DNA from: Candidatus Solincola daggyaiensis | Lineage (GTDB): Bacteria > Actinomycetota > Geothermincolia > Geothermincolales > RBG-13-55-18 | Direction of reading: 5' to 3' | DNA length: 51,649 nucleotides | Assembly (NCBI GenBank): GCA_015711825.1 | Contig: JACVJD010000005.1 | Location: 1 to 51,649, forward strand | Shown: positions 8,220 through 15,680 of the stretch, in pieces | Position numbering within the stretch: the stretch's first letter is position 1 | Layout: each line of letters starts with the position of its first letter | The notes under the pieces: generated by a model | What the model was told of the DNA's origin: nothing | What the model saw: only the letters and a program-made list of their open reading frames with translations | The model's database searches: none | Program-made: the position numbers and the translations under genes

Positions 8220-8552
8220 ATGAATAGAGAAAGCGCTTTTACGCTCATAGAGCTGATGATCGTCATCCTGATCGTCGGCATCCTCGTGGGCATAGCCGTT
8301 CCCGTTTACGTGAGCGCGCGCTCATCAAGCGCATCCAAAGCTTGTCTCGCGAACCTGAGGGCTTTGAAAACCGCTTCCATACAATACAGGGTAGAAAACG
8401 GCGAGAACCCAGAATCTATGGAGGACCTTAGTCCGAGTTTTATCGAAGAGATACCACGGTGCCCAGCCGATAGTAGCCCTTACACCATGACTTCGGAAGG
8501 AGACAATACGGCACCGACTTTTTCTTGTAGCTATCATCATCACGATGTCTGA
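8220..8552 (+). CDS. Type IV pilin-like / pseudopilin protein
   Basis: The 110-residue product has a short leader and the prepilin cleavage and methylation motif: SAFTLIELMIVILIVGILVG, with Phe at the mature +1 and Glu at +5, then a hydrophobic helix running to about residue 30. The remaining 80 residues form a small globular domain with two Cys (about residues 40 and 81) and a His-rich end (YHHHDV). It resembles major pseudopilins of the GspG/ComGC/PilA class, but no pilus assembly ATPase, platform protein or peptidase is nearby, so it is an orphan here. The ATG at 8220 lacks a good ribosome site. Flanking repeats hint that the block moved or was captured. Confidence 0.8.
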   Translation: MNRESAFTLIELMIVILIVGILVGIAVPVYVSARSSSASKACLANLRALKTASIQYRVENGENPESMEDLSPSFIEEIPRCPADSSPYTMTSEGDNTAPTFSCSYHHHDV

Positions 8553-8725
8553 GCCCTGATTCCCGGGCTACTTGAGTTGTTAACACAGAATCTCCGGTTG
8601 ATTTGTCCCTCGTATATGCGTAACCGCGTTGAGGCGGCGGAAAATCCATGCCGTGGTCGCAGAAGGCGCTCCCTCGTTGAACGGGGACGGTTTTTTCAAG
8701 CGGGTTTTGCGCTCACCGATATCCC

Positions 8726-9964
8726 TTACGGCCGTTCGACCACCGTGGCGATGCCCACGCCCCCGCCGCCGCACAGGGTCTGAAGCCCGTATCTTATTCC
8801 CTGGCGTCTCATGTAATGCACCATCTCCGTGAAGTAGAGCACTCCCGTGCAGCCGATGGGGTGTCCGATGGCGCAGGCGCCCCCGGTGGGGTTGATGCGC
8901 GGGTCGTCGAACTCCAGGCCGAACTCGATGCAGAAGGCGAGCACGGGAGAGACGAAGGCCTCGTTGGGCTCGAAGACTCCTACCTCGTCCATGGTGATGC
9001 CCGCGCGGTCCAGGGCCTTGCGCATGGCGGGCACCGGCCCCAGGAGCATGATCAGGGGCTCAGATCCGGCCACGGCGGTGGACACGATGCGGGCCAGGGG
9101 CTCCAACCCCAGCTCCTCCGCCTTATCGGCGGTCATGAGCATGGCGGCAGCCGCCCCGTCCACGATGGCCGAAGAAGTGGCGGCGGTGACGGTGCCGTCG
9201 TCCCGGAAGCGCGGCGGCAGGGAGCGTATCTTCTCCAGGGCCGCCTCGGGGTCGTCCACCGCTTGGGCGCGCGGCGGCTCGTCGAACTCCACCAGGCGTT
9301 TCTCGCCCCCCTCGCCCTCCACCTCCACCGGGATGACGCGCTTGCGGTATTCCTCCACCTCGCGCATGGCCAGCACCGCCTTCTGGTGGCTCCAGAGGGC
9401 GAAGCGGTCCATGTCCTCCCGGTCAAGGTTGTAGCGATCGGCGAGCATCTGGGCGCTGACGCCCATGGGCGCGAGAGCGGCGCGCTCCATGGCCCTGGGA
9501 TGTATGGACACCGGCAGCCCCGCCTGCAGCGCCACCTGGAAATCCGACCCCATGCCGTAATGGCTCATGCTCTCCACCCCCGCCGCTATGGCGATGTCGC
9601 CGGCGCCGCACATGAGGGCGTGGGCCTGGGAGTTGATAGCCTGCAGGCCGGCGTTGCAGTAGCGGTTGCAGGTCCAACCGGCCACTTCCTCCGGGAGGTC
9701 GGCCGCGAGCACGCCGATGCGTCCCACGTTGAGTCCCTGCTCGCCGATCTGGCTCAGACAGCCCACCGCCACGTCCTCGATGGAGGTCTCCTCGAAGGCC
9801 GGCGCCTTTTCCTTCACCCGGTCCACCAGCCCGCGCAAGGCCGTCGCCAGCAGGTGCTGGGCCGATACGTTCGAAAAAACTCCGCCCTTGGCCGCCCCAG
9901 CCCATCCCGACCTGCCGGTGGGCGTGCGCACCGCCTCGACCACCACTACTTCCTTCAGCTCCAT
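8726..9964 (-). CDS. Thiolase (acetyl-CoA C-acyltransferase family)
   Basis: Probably catalyses thiolytic cleavage or formation of 3-ketoacyl-CoA. The product is 412 residues, near the family length. AVRTPTGR occurs at the N-terminus, the acyl-accepting Cys is in RYCNAGLQAI (about C103), and the C-terminal half has NEAFVSPVLAF, GGACAIGHPIGCTG with the catalytic His, and TLCGGGGVGIATV with the second Cys. The ATG at 9964 lies five bases after the acyl-CoA synthetase stop, so the two form an operon; a longer upstream frame overlaps that gene. The pair suggests fatty or organic acid activation followed by beta-oxidation-type cleavage. Substrate chain length cannot be read from the sequence. Confidence 0.92.
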   Translation of the reverse strand: MELKEVVVVEAVRTPTGRSGWAGAAKGGVFSNVSAQHLLATALRGLVDRVKEKAPAFEETSIEDVAVGCLSQIGEQGLNVGRIGVLAADLPEEVAGWTCNRYCNAGLQAINSQAHALMCGAGDIAIAAGVESMSHYGMGSDFQVALQAGLPVSIHPRAMERAALAPMGVSAQMLADRYNLDREDMDRFALWSHQKAVLAMREVEEYRKRVIPVEVEGEGGEKRLVEFDEPPRAQAVDDPEAALEKIRSLPPRFRDDGTVTAATSSAIVDGAAAAMLMTADKAEELGLEPLARIVSTAVAGSEPLIMLLGPVPAMRKALDRAGITMDEVGVFEPNEAFVSPVLAFCIEFGLEFDDPRINPTGGACAIGHPIGCTGVLYFTEMVHYMRRQGIRYGLQTLCGGGGVGIATVVERP

Positions 9965-9969
9965 CGACC

Positions 9970-11829
9970 CTACCCCTTTCTTTCTATATCTTTCCAGTAA
10001 CGTTTTTCCAGCTCCCGCTTGATTATCTTGCCGTCGATGTGGCGCGGCAGCTCGTCCAGCACCTCCACCTTGGCCGGCAGCAGGTAGCCGCGCAAACCCT
10101 GCTGGCGGCAAAAGTCCAGTACCTCCTCCTCTCCCGCCTCCGCTCCCTCATGCAGTTGCACGCATGCCACCGGGACCTCTCCCAGGTCGGGATGGGGCAT
10201 GCTCACCACCGCGGCGTCGAAGACGGCGGGGTGACGCAGCAGGACCCCCTCTATCTCCAGGGGATATATGTTCACGCCGCCGGTGATGATCATCTCCTTG
10301 AGCCTGCCCGTGAGATAGAGGAAACCGTCCTCGTCCAGATATCCCAGCAGGCCGTCGTCGTACCACTCTTTGCCTTCGATGATACGCAGGGACTCGTGCA
10401 GGCGGTCCTCGGAGCCGGGATAGCGCAGGGACAGGGTGGAGGCGGTGCGGCCCATGACCTTGCCGATCTCATTGGGGCGCGCCCAACGTCCCTCTTCCTC
10501 GATATATATGCCCAGGTCACCGCAGCGGGCCTTGCCCACGCTGTTGATGCGCTGTGGTTTCTCCTCGTAGTCTTCGGGAAGCAGGACGGTGATGATGGCC
10601 GTCTCGGAGCTGCCGTAGTACTCGCAGAAGACCGGCCCCGGCGCCCCCTGCGCCTGAAAGAGCGCGTTGATGTCCCGTTTGACCTGCGGGGGGCAGGGCG
10701 CGGCGGCGCTAATGAGGGAGCGCATATGGCTGAGGTCGTATTTCCTCTTCACCTCTTCGGGCAGGGCCAGGACCCTCTGCAGGATGGTGGGCGCCACGAA
10801 GGCCCAGTTTATGCGCTCCTTCTCTATGAGGCGCAGCCACTCCTCGGCGTCGAAGCGGCGCATGAACACCCCCGTGGCCCCCAGCAGGAAACAGGGCGCC
10901 CACCCCGCCGCGGTGCCGGCGTGATAGACGGGGGTGACGATGAGCGTCCTGATGTTCCTGGATATGGGGTCGCAGATGCGGTCGCCCCCGAACCAGTAGA
11001 AATAACTGAAGGCGCGGGAGGTGTAGGGGAGGAAGTTCTCGAAGCTCTCGCGCGGCGCCTCCGCCAGGTCGGAGAGGGCGTAGCTCAGGCTGTCGTAGAG
11101 GTTGGAGCTCTTGGGTGTGCCGGTGGTGCCGCCGGTGTAGGGGTTGAGGGAAGCCAGGAAGTTGACCTCCGGCCGCGTGGCGGGGCTTTTGGCGATGAGA
11201 TCCTCGTAGGACAGCATCCCTTGCGGCGGCGGTTCCTCGCCGCCGATGACCGCCAGGTGCTCGACTCCCACCAGGCCGTCGCGGATGTCCTGGATCTCGT
11301 GCATGAATTCCTCGTCGAAGATGAACACCCTGGGGCTCCTGAGGTTGATGGTCTTCAGCAGTTCCTCGCCGGTGAGGTGCCAGTTCACGAAGGGCATGGG
11401 GGCGCCGATGAGGCTGGTGGCGTTCAGTATCTCCAGGAAGGGGGCGCCGTTGTGGATCATCACCGCCACGCGGTCCTTGGGTCTCACTCCCAGGGACTGC
11501 AGGGCGTTGGCCAGCTTGAGCACGCGGTCGCTGAGCTCCCGGTAGGTGTATCTCTTCTCGCCGTCCACCACCGCTTCGCGCTCGCCGAGCACCTCCCACA
11601 AGCCGAGGGAGAGGTTGGGCGCTATCTTTCCCACCTTGACCTTTCCCAGGTCGCGCAGGTTTTTAAGCAGCCCCTGTCCGCCTGAAAATATCTTCCAAAC
11701 GATCGACCAGGTGTTGCGCCCCCCGCCCCACTGCTGTTTGAAGGTGCGGCCCAGCCCCTTGGTCTCCTCCATGCGCAGCAGCGACGGCAGGGCTTTTATC
11801 AGGCCGGACAGGCTTTTCTCCGCTTGCAT
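9970..11829 (-). CDS. AMP-dependent acyl-CoA synthetase
   Basis: ANL-superfamily ligase that activates a carboxylic acid to acyl-AMP and then acyl-CoA. The product is about 619 residues. The AMP-binding P-loop is NPYTGGTTGTPKSSNLYDSL, followed by CEYYGSSETAIITVL (A5 type), YLDEDGFLYLTGRLKEMIITGG (hinge and A8 region), and a C-terminal lysine in HIDGKIIKREL. The start is the ATG at 11829, with AGGAGGGGG about five bases upstream. It has an N-terminal extension of about 80 residues before the ligase domain. It leads the operon with the thiolase. Confidence 0.92.
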   Translation of the reverse strand: MQAEKSLSGLIKALPSLLRMEETKGLGRTFKQQWGGGRNTWSIVWKIFSGGQGLLKNLRDLGKVKVGKIAPNLSLGLWEVLGEREAVVDGEKRYTYRELSDRVLKLANALQSLGVRPKDRVAVMIHNGAPFLEILNATSLIGAPMPFVNWHLTGEELLKTINLRSPRVFIFDEEFMHEIQDIRDGLVGVEHLAVIGGEEPPPQGMLSYEDLIAKSPATRPEVNFLASLNPYTGGTTGTPKSSNLYDSLSYALSDLAEAPRESFENFLPYTSRAFSYFYWFGGDRICDPISRNIRTLIVTPVYHAGTAAGWAPCFLLGATGVFMRRFDAEEWLRLIEKERINWAFVAPTILQRVLALPEEVKRKYDLSHMRSLISAAAPCPPQVKRDINALFQAQGAPGPVFCEYYGSSETAIITVLLPEDYEEKPQRINSVGKARCGDLGIYIEEEGRWARPNEIGKVMGRTASTLSLRYPGSEDRLHESLRIIEGKEWYDDGLLGYLDEDGFLYLTGRLKEMIITGGVNIYPLEIEGVLLRHPAVFDAAVVSMPHPDLGEVPVACVQLHEGAEAGEEEVLDFCRQQGLRGYLLPAKVEVLDELPRHIDGKIIKRELEKRYWKDIERKG

Positions 11830-12148
11830 CTCTACCCCCTCCTGCAACCTTCCCCTCCCTGTAGCTTGGACTACTCAAGTCGCTATATACCCAACCCCAT
11901 AAATGTATAAACAACGCGCCATGGGTACAGCCCCGAACCTTCAGCGAAGGTTGCCAAACCTAGGCTTTTGGGGCCAGCCTCCGGTTTTCCGCAAATGCGC
12001 AGATTTTGCCCGGCATCAGCCTTCAAGGCCTGATCTTGTTGAGTTATGGTAGGCTATTGCCGGGCGGCGCTTGCCGCGGCATCTCGGCGGATCGGTTTCG
12101 CGGCCATGCATGATCGCTATCCGCGCGGATGTGGGTAAGGGGGAAGTG
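11830..12148. other. Divergent intergenic region
   Basis: About 320 bases between the acyl-CoA synthetase (minus) and the iron-sulfur protein (plus). A weak minus-strand promoter is possible: TTGTTT at 11909-11914 and TATATA at 11884-11889 with a long 19-base spacer. Two inverted repeats are visible, AACCTT...AAGGTT near 11937 and an imperfect ATCAG...CTGAT pair near 12015. No gene is seen. Confidence 0.5.
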
Positions 12149-13000
12149 ATGGAGAGTCTCGAGGACAGGATCAAGGATTTCGCGCGCCGCCTGGGCGTGG
12201 AGGTGGTGGGCATCGCGGGGCCGGAGCGCCTGCACGGCCCTCCTTCCCTTGACCTTTCCTACACCATGCCCGGCGCCAGGTCTGTCGTCGCCATGGCATT
12301 GCCCATGCACGAAGGCGCTCTGTACGAATTCCTCGCCAAAAGGTCGCCGGCGCCGCATAACCTGGACCAGTTCCTCAATTACCAGCGCCTGCAGCGCATC
12401 GGCAAGGACCTGGCAGATTACCTCGTTTCGCAGGGACACCGCGCCGTGGGGGTGCCGTTGAGCGCCGACTACCGCCGCGCCGTCTATGTCTTCCGCCCTC
12501 GCCCCGCCTTCTCGCTGCGGCTGGGCGCCGTCGCGGCGGGCATCGCGGCGCAGGGATGGTCCGGGAACGCCGTGACACGGGAGTACGGGGCGTCCGTCTA
12601 CCTGGGCGCGGTGCTCACCGACGCGAATCTGCGCAGCGACCCGCCGCTTCCGCCGCGCTATTTTACCGACGGATTCTGCGCCAAGTGCAAGCGCTGCGTG
12701 AAGGCCTGCCCCACCGGGATGTTCGTGGCCGGGGAGAGCGAGTACCTGCTGCTGAACGGGGAACTCCTTCCCCGCGGGCGCCGGCGCTTCCCTTTACGCG
12801 CAAGCCCGCGGGCGAAGGCTCGGGACGCGCTGGCCTCCATCGTCAACTGGCACCGCTACTATGGCGGCTTAGAACCCAGGACCCTCTGGCGGTCCCGCGT
12901 CTATGCTCTCAAATTGCGCGCCGCGATCAGGGCGGGGGCGCCAGGGAAGTGCGGGGAGCGGCGTCCGGTCAAGAAAGGGAGGGACGAATCCGGGCGATGA
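12149..13000 (+). CDS. QueG-like 4Fe-4S protein
   Basis: A 283-residue cytoplasmic protein. Its N-terminal two thirds resemble the DUF1730/epoxyqueuosine-reductase-type cobalamin-binding fold (PGARSVVAMALPM, EYGASVYLGAVLTD). A ferredoxin motif CAKCKRCVKACPTG follows from about residue 177. Only one such cluster motif is visible, whereas QueG has two, and the C-terminal HEAT-like domain of QueG is missing. It is therefore more likely a QueG-related reductase of unknown substrate. The start is the ATG at 12149 with AAGGGGGAA a few bases upstream. The C-terminal 60 residues are basic and weakly conserved in appearance. Confidence 0.75.
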   Translation: MESLEDRIKDFARRLGVEVVGIAGPERLHGPPSLDLSYTMPGARSVVAMALPMHEGALYEFLAKRSPAPHNLDQFLNYQRLQRIGKDLADYLVSQGHRAVGVPLSADYRRAVYVFRPRPAFSLRLGAVAAGIAAQGWSGNAVTREYGASVYLGAVLTDANLRSDPPLPPRYFTDGFCAKCKRCVKACPTGMFVAGESEYLLLNGELLPRGRRRFPLRASPRAKARDALASIVNWHRYYGGLEPRTLWRSRVYALKLRAAIRAGAPGKCGERRPVKKGRDESGR

Positions 13001-13095
13001 AGAGAGCAAGGATACCCGGAGGAGAAGGGAAGCGGAGTCCGGCCACCGAAGGGAGCGGGGCTGAACGGCATCCCGCCGTCATCGAGGCAAGTCTC

Positions 13096-13179
13096 TCATC
13101 GGCGCTCCACGGCCGCGAGCACCTCTTCGGCATAGACCCTGGCGCCGTTTGTCGAATGTCGGGGGTGACCCCATGTGGT
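13096..13179 (-). other. Possible 3' gene remnant after the membrane-protein gene
   Basis: Directly after the stop of the membrane-protein gene the same frame stays open for 27 codons and reads like a protein C-terminus (HSTNGARVYAEEVLAAVE, then RR and TGA). It lacks a start codon or ribosome site. It may be readthrough sequence, a remnant of a lost gene or chance. I do not recognise the family. Confidence 0.25.
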
Positions 13180-14031
13180 TCAGCGGGAGAAGAGGCCCCG
13201 GCTGGTCTTGGGCTCGAAGGCGCCGGCGATGACCCCGGGGCTGTATCCCTGCGGCACCACCCCGGTGCGGGCGTAGTTGTAGAGGGCGGCGGCGAAGATG
13301 CCGTTCAAGCTGGCGCTCAGGATGCCCAGGGCGAACCAGTACAGCACCACGACGGCGACGACCGGGATGATCACCGCCACGGATTTCGTCAATCCGGCCA
13401 GCAGGAGGGGTATGATGCCCGCCAGGCCGAGGACGAACATGATCAGCCCCAGGGAGAACCTCAGGACCACGTTCTCCCCCCAGGTCTTCTTGAACAGGGC
13501 CGCCGATCCCTTGATGGATTCGATCACCCCCAGGTTCTCGAAGATCATGATGGGGATGACGAAGAAGGTGAGCAGGTTCCACGCCAGGCCGAAGATGCCG
13601 GCGGCGATCCTCCCGATGATGCCGCCGCGCTCGCGGATGGCCTGCAGCACCATGCCCACCGTGGCCGATATCAGGGCCCACCCGGCGATCTTGCCCAGGT
13701 TCGCGGCGGCATAGCGCACGCCGTCGCCGAAGCTGGGGTCTCCCCCGTTGAGGCGTATATGCGCGCAGGCGATGAGGCCGGTGTTGAAGAAGATGACCAC
13801 GAAGTAGCTCACGAGGTAGAAGAGGAATATGACCACGTAGTACAGGGGGTTGTTGTCCCAGTTCCCGTCCTTGATGCCGGTGAAGTACGCCAGGGGCAGG
13901 ATAAAGGACAAGGTGAGCACGAGGGTGATGATCCCCGAGATGATGGGGAAAAGCACCAGCTCCTTGTCCTTCCTCAGCACCCCCAGGCTCTCCCTGAATA
14001 TCTGGATGCTCCGGTTCCAGGTTCCTCCCAT
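13180..14031 (-). CDS. Multi-pass membrane protein (DUF6159-like)
   Basis: The protein has 283 residues and about six hydrophobic segments. One is near residues 25-50 (LFPIISGIITLVLTLSFILP); others follow at about 65-95, 115-135, 150-170, 195-220 and 225-255. Charged stretches between them (LFKKTWGENVVLRF, RLNGGDPSFGDGVRYA) are typical of the DUF6159 family of unknown role in actinobacteria and archaea. The ATG at 14031 has GGAAGG about nine bases upstream; an in-frame GTG at 14043 is the alternative. It stands alone on this strand, about 135 bases downstream of the cysteine-cluster gene. Function unknown. Confidence 0.75.
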   Translation of the reverse strand: MGGTWNRSIQIFRESLGVLRKDKELVLFPIISGIITLVLTLSFILPLAYFTGIKDGNWDNNPLYYVVIFLFYLVSYFVVIFFNTGLIACAHIRLNGGDPSFGDGVRYAAANLGKIAGWALISATVGMVLQAIRERGGIIGRIAAGIFGLAWNLLTFFVIPIMIFENLGVIESIKGSAALFKKTWGENVVLRFSLGLIMFVLGLAGIIPLLLAGLTKSVAVIIPVVAVVVLYWFALGILSASLNGIFAAALYNYARTGVVPQGYSPGVIAGAFEPKTSRGLFSR

Positions 14032-14166
14032 GTCCGACCGCACCTTCCTCTCGGATGCACCGCATGTCTTGGTTCTTCTGCGGTTATCGGGATTCTTAGT
14101 CTCGCGGTTGAGCGTTCTCGCTCCGCGGTGAAGGGTATGGTGTCCAGCGGTAAGCAGACCCCACGG

Positions 14167-14424
14167 CTACCGGCAGTCCTCCTCCGCGACCCGCATGAGC
14201 TCCAGGGCTTCCTCGAAGCTGCCGCCGCAGAAGAGGGGATCGGGGTGGTAGGCGGAGCACACCTCGGGACGCCCCGGCTTTCCCCACAGCGCGCAGAGGT
14301 TGTCCGGGGTGAGGTGCTCGCACCTAACCCCGGCGGGCTTGTTCAGGGACGATATCGAGAGCGCTATACAGCACGCCCCGCACTTGCGGCACTCCAACTT
14401 CGAGCCTCCCGACCTCCATGTCAC
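14167..14424 (-). CDS. YkgJ-type cysteine-cluster protein
   Basis: Small protein, at most 85 residues, with the CxxCGACC signature (ECRKCGACC), then CEHLTPDNLCALWG and RPEVCSAYHPDPLFCGG, the usual Cys pattern of zinc/iron-chelating YkgJ-like proteins. The GTG at 14424 overlaps the hydrolase stop (GTGA). A TTG at 14397 has GGGAGG eight bases upstream and would give the shorter N-terminus MECRKCGACC usual in the family, so the true start is open. A second YkgJ-type protein lies at 30906-31397. Role unknown; metal binding is a family inference. Confidence 0.8.
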   Translation of the reverse strand: MTWRSGGSKLECRKCGACCIALSISSLNKPAGVRCEHLTPDNLCALWGKPGRPEVCSAYHPDPLFCGGSFEEALELMRVAEEDCR

Positions 14425-15308
14425 CGGCCCCGGCTCTCCTCATCCTGAATAAAGCCGAGGATGAGGCGGTTCACCGCTCGCGAGCGCTCCATGTGCACGA
14501 AATGGGTGCCTCCCCTTATCACCTCGAGCCTGGCGCCTGGGACGGCCGCCGCGGTCTCCTTGAAAACCCGCAGGGGATCGGGGTGCAGCGACAGAAACTC
14601 GTCCCGGTCGCAGCCTATCACCAGCACGGGAGCTTCGATGCGCCCCAGCTCCTCGACGCTGAAGTCGGGAAGCTCCCGCCACATGGCCGACATCCTTTTT
14701 AAAAACTCCTCTCCTTTCCCGGGTTCAGGCGTGAGCATCCTGCGCAAAGCCCTCAAACCCAGCATGGACAGGGAGCGGGGTCGCAGGGTCTTCTCGATCT
14801 TCTCCTTCGTCTCGGGACTGTAGTTGTCGGTGTGGAAGGATGTGCCGAGGAGGGCCACGCTTTTGACCTTCTCAGGATGCAGCAGCGCAAGCGCCAGGGC
14901 CGTGCAGCCGCCGTCGCTCCAACCAACCACGTGGGCGCTGCTCACCTCCAGCCCCTCCATGAGGGCGACGGCATCCGCCGCCATCTGGCGGTAGGTGAGA
15001 GGAAGGGTTCCCAGAGTGGTGCGCCCGTGGCCGCGCGAATCGGGCGCGATGACCCGGTAGTGGCGCGCCAGCGCCGGGATCTGGCCCGCCCAGGTCTCGG
15101 CGATCATGAACCCTCCGTGCAGAAGGAGCACGGCTTGCCCGCTCCCGTAAGAGCGGTAATAGACGCGGATGTCGCCTGCCTCCACATACCCGCTGCTTTT
15201 CCCCGCGTCCCCTCTCAGCGCATAAGGGAAGTAGGCCAGGAGGTTACGCGCAACAGCGGCACCTATGCGCATGGACTGCATGAGTTCCTCGAGAACATGA
15301 TCATCCAT
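14421..15308 (-). CDS. Alpha/beta hydrolase
   Basis: A 295-residue alpha/beta-fold hydrolase. The oxyanion region is VLLLHGGFMIAETW, APDSRGHGRT follows, the nucleophile elbow is GWSDGG (Ser), the acid lies in VIGCDRDEFL, and the His is in GGTHFVHMER. No signal peptide is visible. The substrate is unknown; such proteins are esterases, lipases or C-C hydrolases. The ATG at 15308 has no ribosome site but lies six bases after a -10 element, so a leaderless mRNA beginning with this ATG is likely. The downstream YkgJ gene overlaps by four bases. Confidence 0.88.
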   Translation of the reverse strand: MDDHVLEELMQSMRIGAAVARNLLAYFPYALRGDAGKSSGYVEAGDIRVYYRSYGSGQAVLLLHGGFMIAETWAGQIPALARHYRVIAPDSRGHGRTTLGTLPLTYRQMAADAVALMEGLEVSSAHVVGWSDGGCTALALALLHPEKVKSVALLGTSFHTDNYSPETKEKIEKTLRPRSLSMLGLRALRRMLTPEPGKGEEFLKRMSAMWRELPDFSVEELGRIEAPVLVIGCDRDEFLSLHPDPLRVFKETAAAVPGARLEVIRGGTHFVHMERSRAVNRLILGFIQDEESRGR

Positions 15309-15314
15309 GCGTTA

Positions 15315-15343
15315 AGTCTATTGCCGACTGCCCGATTGCTCAA
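15315..15343 (-). promoter_or_regulatory. Promoter for the alpha/beta hydrolase (leaderless)
   Basis: TTGAGC (15338-15343) and TAGACT (15315-15320) are separated by 17 bases. The ATG begins seven bases after the -10 element, at the expected transcription start, and there is no Shine-Dalgarno site. This predicts a leaderless mRNA. Confidence 0.6.
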
Positions 15344-15471
15344 CCACCCGGGCCGATGCGGATTCTCGTGGCCGTCCCGCGTGGTTCAAGGATACCGGAG
15401 GGCCTGCTCTTAGCGGTATGATACCGGCGCGAAACCGCAAAACCCCGGCGTATTTCCGGCGCGAAAACCAT

Positions 15472-15515
15472 GACCAAGAGGAAGGCCCCTCCGGAAAGGG
15501 GCCTTGACCTGGTAT
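15472..15515 (-). terminator. Terminator downstream of tRNA-Lys
   Basis: On the minus strand AAGGCCCC and GGGGCCTT form a stem with an 8-base loop, and flanking ACCA/TGGT can extend it. The sequence after the stem is pyrimidine-rich (CCTCTTGGTC) but not a clean U run. The whole cassette recurs after tRNA-Phe. Confidence 0.7.
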
Positions 15516-15520
15516 TTTGC

Positions 15521-15596
15521 TGGTGAGCCGTCTGGGAATCGAACCCAGGACACCCGGATTAAAAGTCCGGTGCTCTACCGACTGAGCTAACGGCCC
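15521..15596 (-). tRNA. tRNA-Lys (anticodon TTT)
   Basis: A 76-nt gene with encoded CCA. The acceptor stem is GGGCCGT/ACGGCTC with one G-U pair, the D-loop reads AGCTCAGTCGGTAGAGC, the anticodon loop is ACTTTTAAT, and the T-arm reads CTGGGTTCGATTCCCAG. The -10 element lies six bases before G1, so the primary transcript may begin at the mature 5' end. Confidence 0.96.
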
Positions 15597-15602
15597 ACAG
15601 AC

Positions 15603-15631
15603 ATTATATAGCCGGAACGGACGGCGATAAA
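15603..15631 (-). promoter_or_regulatory. tRNA-Lys promoter
   Basis: TATAAT (15603-15608) with a weak TTTATC (15626-15631) 17 bases upstream. G1 of the tRNA is the seventh base after the -10 element, the usual start-site position, which predicts a tRNA precursor with no 5' leader. Confidence 0.7.
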
Positions 15632-15662
15632 GCCGCAAACGGGGCATGGCAGGGTATCCCGG

Positions 15663-15671
15663 TGCTATAAT
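15663..15671 (+). promoter_or_regulatory. Extended -10 promoter of the CoA-ligase operon
   Basis: A TGC-TATAAT extended -10 (15663-15671) lies nine bases before the ATG at 15681. The -35 region is poor, as expected for an extended -10 promoter. Only a few untranslated bases are possible and no ribosome site exists, so the mRNA is probably leaderless. Confidence 0.7.
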
Positions 15672-15680
15672 TATCCCGCC

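Noticed and set aside
12556-14448. Long plus-strand open frame of 630 codons
   Set aside because: It overlaps the end of the QueG-like gene and runs antisense to the membrane-protein gene, with low-complexity composition and no motifs.
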